Shown in pieces: positions 61,319 to 64,000 of a stretch of DNA of 64,000 bases. A program made the translations under genes and the position numbers. Under the pieces are notes generated by a model. The model was not told where the DNA came from and did not search any database. It worked only from the letters and a program-made list of their open reading frames with translations. The stretch is from an uncultured Lachnospiraceae bacterium (GTDB lineage Bacteria; Bacillota; Clostridia; Lachnospirales; Lachnospiraceae). Each line of letters begins with the position of its first letter. Positions within the stretch are counted from its first letter, which is position 1. The stretch is taken from contig CAJTMC010000017.1 in assembly GCA_910577115.1 (NCBI GenBank), positions 16,052 to 80,051 on the forward strand, given 5' to 3'.

Positions 61319-61362
61319 GACACTTCCTTTCATCAGATCTTTCCCTGAATGTTCTGCCTTTT

Positions 61363-62682
61363 TTATCCTTTCATTTTCTTGCAGAAATCACGAACGCTTC
61401 CCAAAAGTCCCTCCTCGTCCTCTTCCTGCAGCAACTCCTGCAAAACACCTGTCCAATCTGCGCAGGTATAATGTATCGAATGTTTATCGTCATATTCCGA
61501 AAATGAGGATATGCCCTCTTTCTCAACGGTATCCAAAAAACGGTTCCATGCTGCCGTCAGGTAACCGCGTTTTCTTTTGTCTGCCACATCTTCCCGCTCC
61601 GGTCTCCAAATAGGAATTGCCCGATGCTTTAATGCAAGATAAATCATTTTGTCCGTTTCAATACTTTCCTGACTGAAAAAATCCTCTAAATAAATTCGCC
61701 CATCTTCGTCGTCTTTTTTTGCCGGCGGATAATATTCGAGCCATTTTTCCCGTTCCTGCCTGCTCTCTATGGTATCAAGCAAAGACTTTGGTTTATTTAG
61801 GCAGCATTGCTTGTACTTCTTCCCGCTCCCGCATGGACATGGATCATTTCTTCCGATTTTTTTCTGCGCTCTTTCATTGCGCATTTTGCGGATATCCTCC
61901 TTACGCATTTCAGAGTATACTTTTTCCTGTAATTTATCAAAATCCAGCTCCGACTCTTGCTGCTCAAACATTGCCCAATGCTTCAGCCTTTCTGCAGCAT
62001 CAATCGGACAAATGCAACTGTTCGCCTCAGTCCGATAAGAAAACATCATATCAATGCAATCCTCAAACTCGCCAATCGCATAAGGATCCACACGTTCATC
62101 TCTATAAAGCCGCTTTACCTCCGGAAGCATTTCCATAAAATGGCATTCACAAATCGTCGCAGCCAGACTTGTATAAATATAATCTCCGATTTCTTCATCT
62201 CCATATACAATTTTGCGTATAAAATCCTGCCACTCCTGTTTGCTGAGCACTTGGTCCAAGTATAGCTGTTTCATCACACCCAGCATTGCTGACTTCGCAA
62301 AATCATCAACATGCACATTACATATGGTCTGTTTCAGGAGCTTCAAATCCCCGTTATACGTATAATAGAGAATGTCACAAAGACCTTCCGTAACCGCATC
62401 TCCAATCAGGAAATCCAATGTATCATCCGGCAGAGACGCCAGCTCCATAATGCGCGGAAAGCTCTCTTTATCCTGAAATTCTGCAAGCAGGTATAGCGCG
62501 TAAAAATGTAATGAAGCATCTTCTCCTATCTCTTTTTTCTCTGCAATCGCCCTATCAATGGCACTGCGCAGATAAGGGGTTGCTTCCTCTTTGTTGGCGC
62601 GTATAATATCAAATTCCTTTTGGGGAAATTTCGTGCTGTACTGTGTTATAGCTTCAATTGCTTTTTGTACGGTATCTTCCAT
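61363..62682 (-). CDS. SEC-C motif protein with DUF1186-like N-terminal domain
   Basis: The 439-residue protein has a helical N-terminal region (about 1-260) with the phrases SLHFYALYLLAEFQDKESFP and IYTSLAATICECHFMEMLPE, resembling DUF1186 (PF06685). A SEC-C zinc motif follows at about 290-310 (IGRNDPCPCGSGKKYKQCC), as at the end of SecA, and then a 130-residue tail with KHRAIPIWRPE. GAGGAG stands 6 nt before the ATG. The SEC-C motif binds zinc and often contacts the ribosome or SecB-like partners; the role of this protein is unknown. Confidence 0.85.
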   Translation of the reverse strand: MEDTVQKAIEAITQYSTKFPQKEFDIIRANKEEATPYLRSAIDRAIAEKKEIGEDASLHFYALYLLAEFQDKESFPRIMELASLPDDTLDFLIGDAVTEGLCDILYYTYNGDLKLLKQTICNVHVDDFAKSAMLGVMKQLYLDQVLSKQEWQDFIRKIVYGDEEIGDYIYTSLAATICECHFMEMLPEVKRLYRDERVDPYAIGEFEDCIDMMFSYRTEANSCICPIDAAERLKHWAMFEQQESELDFDKLQEKVYSEMRKEDIRKMRNERAQKKIGRNDPCPCGSGKKYKQCCLNKPKSLLDTIESRQEREKWLEYYPPAKKDDEDGRIYLEDFFSQESIETDKMIYLALKHRAIPIWRPEREDVADKRKRGYLTAAWNRFLDTVEKEGISSFSEYDDKHSIHYTCADWTGVLQELLQEEDEEGLLGSVRDFCKKMKG

Positions 62683-62961
62683 GCTTATCTCCTCGTATGG
62701 TTGTGATTCGGTGTCTTATATGTTAAATTGTTATCATACTGTTTATAATACCATAAATTTTGAAACCCTTCAATGCATTCTTGTGTAAAAAAGAGAAGCC
62801 TTTGGAACACTTCCCTTTCATTATACTTTTCCTATTTTCCGTAAAGACAATTTCCTTCATCAAATTCATAAGCCTAGAATAATACACACATTTTCCAGTA
62901 TACTTTGTTGAATATATTCTCCAAAAAACATTTCAGACACTTTTTTTCGGAGGTGCCGCTT

Positions 62962-63141
62962 ATGCTTAAATACTGGCAGACGCATGCTGAATATCAGCAG
63001 TTTATTTCTGACGCTGTTTCTCATCTGAATGATTCACAGCGTAAAAAGCTTGGTTCTTATTCCTATCCCATTGCTAAACTTTCTGCTTTGAACTTTGACC
63101 CTGTCAGGGATTTCATGCACATTACTACATTTGACAGATAA
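62962..63141 (+). pseudogene. Truncated transposase gene, N-terminal fragment
   Basis: The ATG at 62962 has GGAGG upstream. MLKYWQTHAEYQQFISDAVS, then QRKKLGSYSYPIAKLSALNF and DPVRDFMH, resembles the start of an insertion-sequence transposase of the type found many times in Lachnospiraceae genomes. After about 50 residues the match ends (near 63110) and the frame stops at 63141. No catalytic DDE part and no terminal inverted repeats are visible. Confidence 0.5.
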
Positions 63142-63391
63142 ACACCGTCCCGATAGACAAAAACTGTATGCTCAATGATATCTTTGACAACATTATACTT
63201 CTGATACCATGTCTCACGATACAAACATTTGTTTATCGCTTCAGCATATTCTCTTTTTAACAATGCAAACGGCGCGAGAAACAGCAAAATATTTACCGTG
63301 AGATATGCCTTATCTTTGCTCCCTCTCTCCACAAATAATTCATGACAAGGCTCTCCGATTGCGTCATTTCATATATAATATTTTTTCTCAT
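63063..63391 (-). pseudogene. Broken hypothetical gene, 3' end lost at the transposase fragment
   Basis: An ATG at 63391 (AAAGGG upstream) starts MRKNIIYEMTQSESLVMNYL. A neighbouring frame then reads GEPCHELFVERGSKDKAYLT, then VNILLFLAPFALLKREYAEA and YRETWYQKYNVVKDIIEHTV, a stretch with protein-like composition but no ATG near its start. Together they look like one gene with a frameshift near 63335. Its end runs into the antisense of the transposase fragment, so the tail was probably lost. No family recognised. Confidence 0.4.
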
Positions 63392-63667
63392 ATTTTTCAC
63401 CCTTTTAATTAAATATAATTTGTTTTCATTGCACTACAAATACATAATACTGTAAAGAAAATAAATCTTCTTCTCCGCAAAAACGCACGCATAAAACGTA
63501 ACCGGTGAATAGTATTTACCTATGCAAAATCCGAGCAGTCCTGTATCATAGAAGATAATATTTTTACTTTTATATCAAGGCTTATCGTTCAATTTGATGG
63601 TGGAAATTTTAATTTTTCTGTGGTAAACTATTTTAGTTAAAATCTGCATACCAAGGTGGTATAATAA

Positions 63668-64000
63668 ATGAAAATTGTACAGGCTACAAATGACAATTTG
63701 ACAGAGCTAATGTCTTTTTACAGTGTAATGTGTGATGTCCTTGGTGAAAAAAGTTTCCTGCCAAACGGGGATAAAGGTGGTTTTCCCTCGCAAGCAATGG
63801 TAGAGGAATCTATTAAAGGCGAATGTCAATTTATCGGCATAGAAGATAATAAAATCGTTGCAGCATATATTCTAAACCATGATTGCGACAGTGCATATAA
63901 TACAGTTCACTGGCAAATCAACGCCGCAAAAAATGAAGTAGTCATTATGCACGCACTTCGTGTTCTGCCGGATTATGGCGGGCGTGGATATTCAAAGCAG
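63668..64000 (+). CDS. GNAT-family N-acetyltransferase, N-terminal 111 residues; runs off the right edge
   Basis: ATG at 63668 with AAGGTGG upstream. The sequence MKIVQATNDNLTELMSFYSV continues to VIMHALRVLPDYGGRGYSKQ, where the last part is motif A (R-x-x-G-R-G-Y/x) that binds acetyl-CoA. The C-terminal part lies outside the window. The substrate is unknown. The 276 bp upstream hold no gene. Confidence 0.8.
   Translation, partial: MKIVQATNDNLTELMSFYSVMCDVLGEKSFLPNGDKGGFPSQAMVEESIKGECQFIGIEDNKIVAAYILNHDCDSAYNTVHWQINAAKNEVVIMHALRVLPDYGGRGYSKQ

Overview
The window looks like chromosomal DNA of a gut-type Firmicute, most likely a member of the Lachnospiraceae (Clostridia). The grounds are moderate-to-low G+C, strong purine-rich Shine-Dalgarno sites, very large secreted pectinesterase and BspA-like proteins with Ig-like tails, a GH42 beta-galactosidase, LuxS, a second-type MurG, a SEC-C protein and several Rpn-family (PD-(D/E)XK) nuclease genes. 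This assignment rests on protein resemblance recalled from memory, not on a search. I could not fix genus or species.

Layout. 1-13 kb: two tandem leftward genes for secreted CE8 pectin methylesterases. The first runs off the left edge; the second encodes a 3596-residue multidomain protein. 13.2-14.5 kb: an Rpn nuclease gene lying between the two halves of a broken, different Rpn gene. 14.6-19.6 kb: a two-component system (leftward) back to back with an antibiotic-peptide-type ABC exporter (rightward), with matching 11-bp-period direct repeats in the two upstream regions. 19.8-20.8 kb: another Rpn gene with a tetrapeptide (IEKG) repeat. 20.8-23.1 kb: a YtrA-like gntR-ABC operon driven from a promoter embedded in a 53-bp palindrome. 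23.2-24.4 kb: a membrane-bound LuxR regulator with a MotA-like membrane partner. 24.6-33.7 kb: a run of leftward metabolic and transport genes (GH42 beta-galactosidase, alpha/beta hydrolase, MtnN, LuxS, a lipoprotein, a MATE pump, a 2-hydroxyacid dehydrogenase). Several of these share a hairpin-plus-Shine-Dalgarno leader sequence. 33.9-36.9 kb: a TrpXYZ-like ABC importer operon with a strong promoter. 37-40.4 kb: a SWIM zinc-finger protein and an SNF2 helicase.

40.4-53.2 kb is an accessory, partly decaying region. It holds two near-identical Rpn genes about 9 kb apart, a small orphan gene with an operator-like promoter, a 2106-residue BspA-like leucine-rich-repeat protein, two small XRE regulators, and three adjacent broken genes (a GH114-like lipoprotein, a VanY-like carboxypeptidase and a VanS-like kinase). 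53.2-61 kb returns to ordinary genes: a GNAT acetyltransferase with an antitoxin-like partner, a divergent LysR/MATE pair, glucose-6-phosphate isomerase, a membrane protein, a TSCPD protein and a MurG-like transferase. 61-64 kb has an internally deleted AAA/PD-(D/E)XK gene, a SEC-C protein, a truncated transposase gene and the start of a GNAT gene.

How it works together. The two pectinesterases would act outside the cell on pectin and share Ig-like C-terminal modules with the BspA-like protein. MtnN and LuxS form the S-adenosylhomocysteine recycling/AI-2 route. Two separate regulator-ABC modules probably answer cell-envelope stress. The most unusual signals are the shared hairpin leader in front of unrelated genes, the 53-bp palindrome around the gntR promoter, the nested and duplicated Rpn genes with in-frame 12-bp or heptad length changes, the membrane LuxR/MotA-like pair, and a large structured repeat upstream of pgi.
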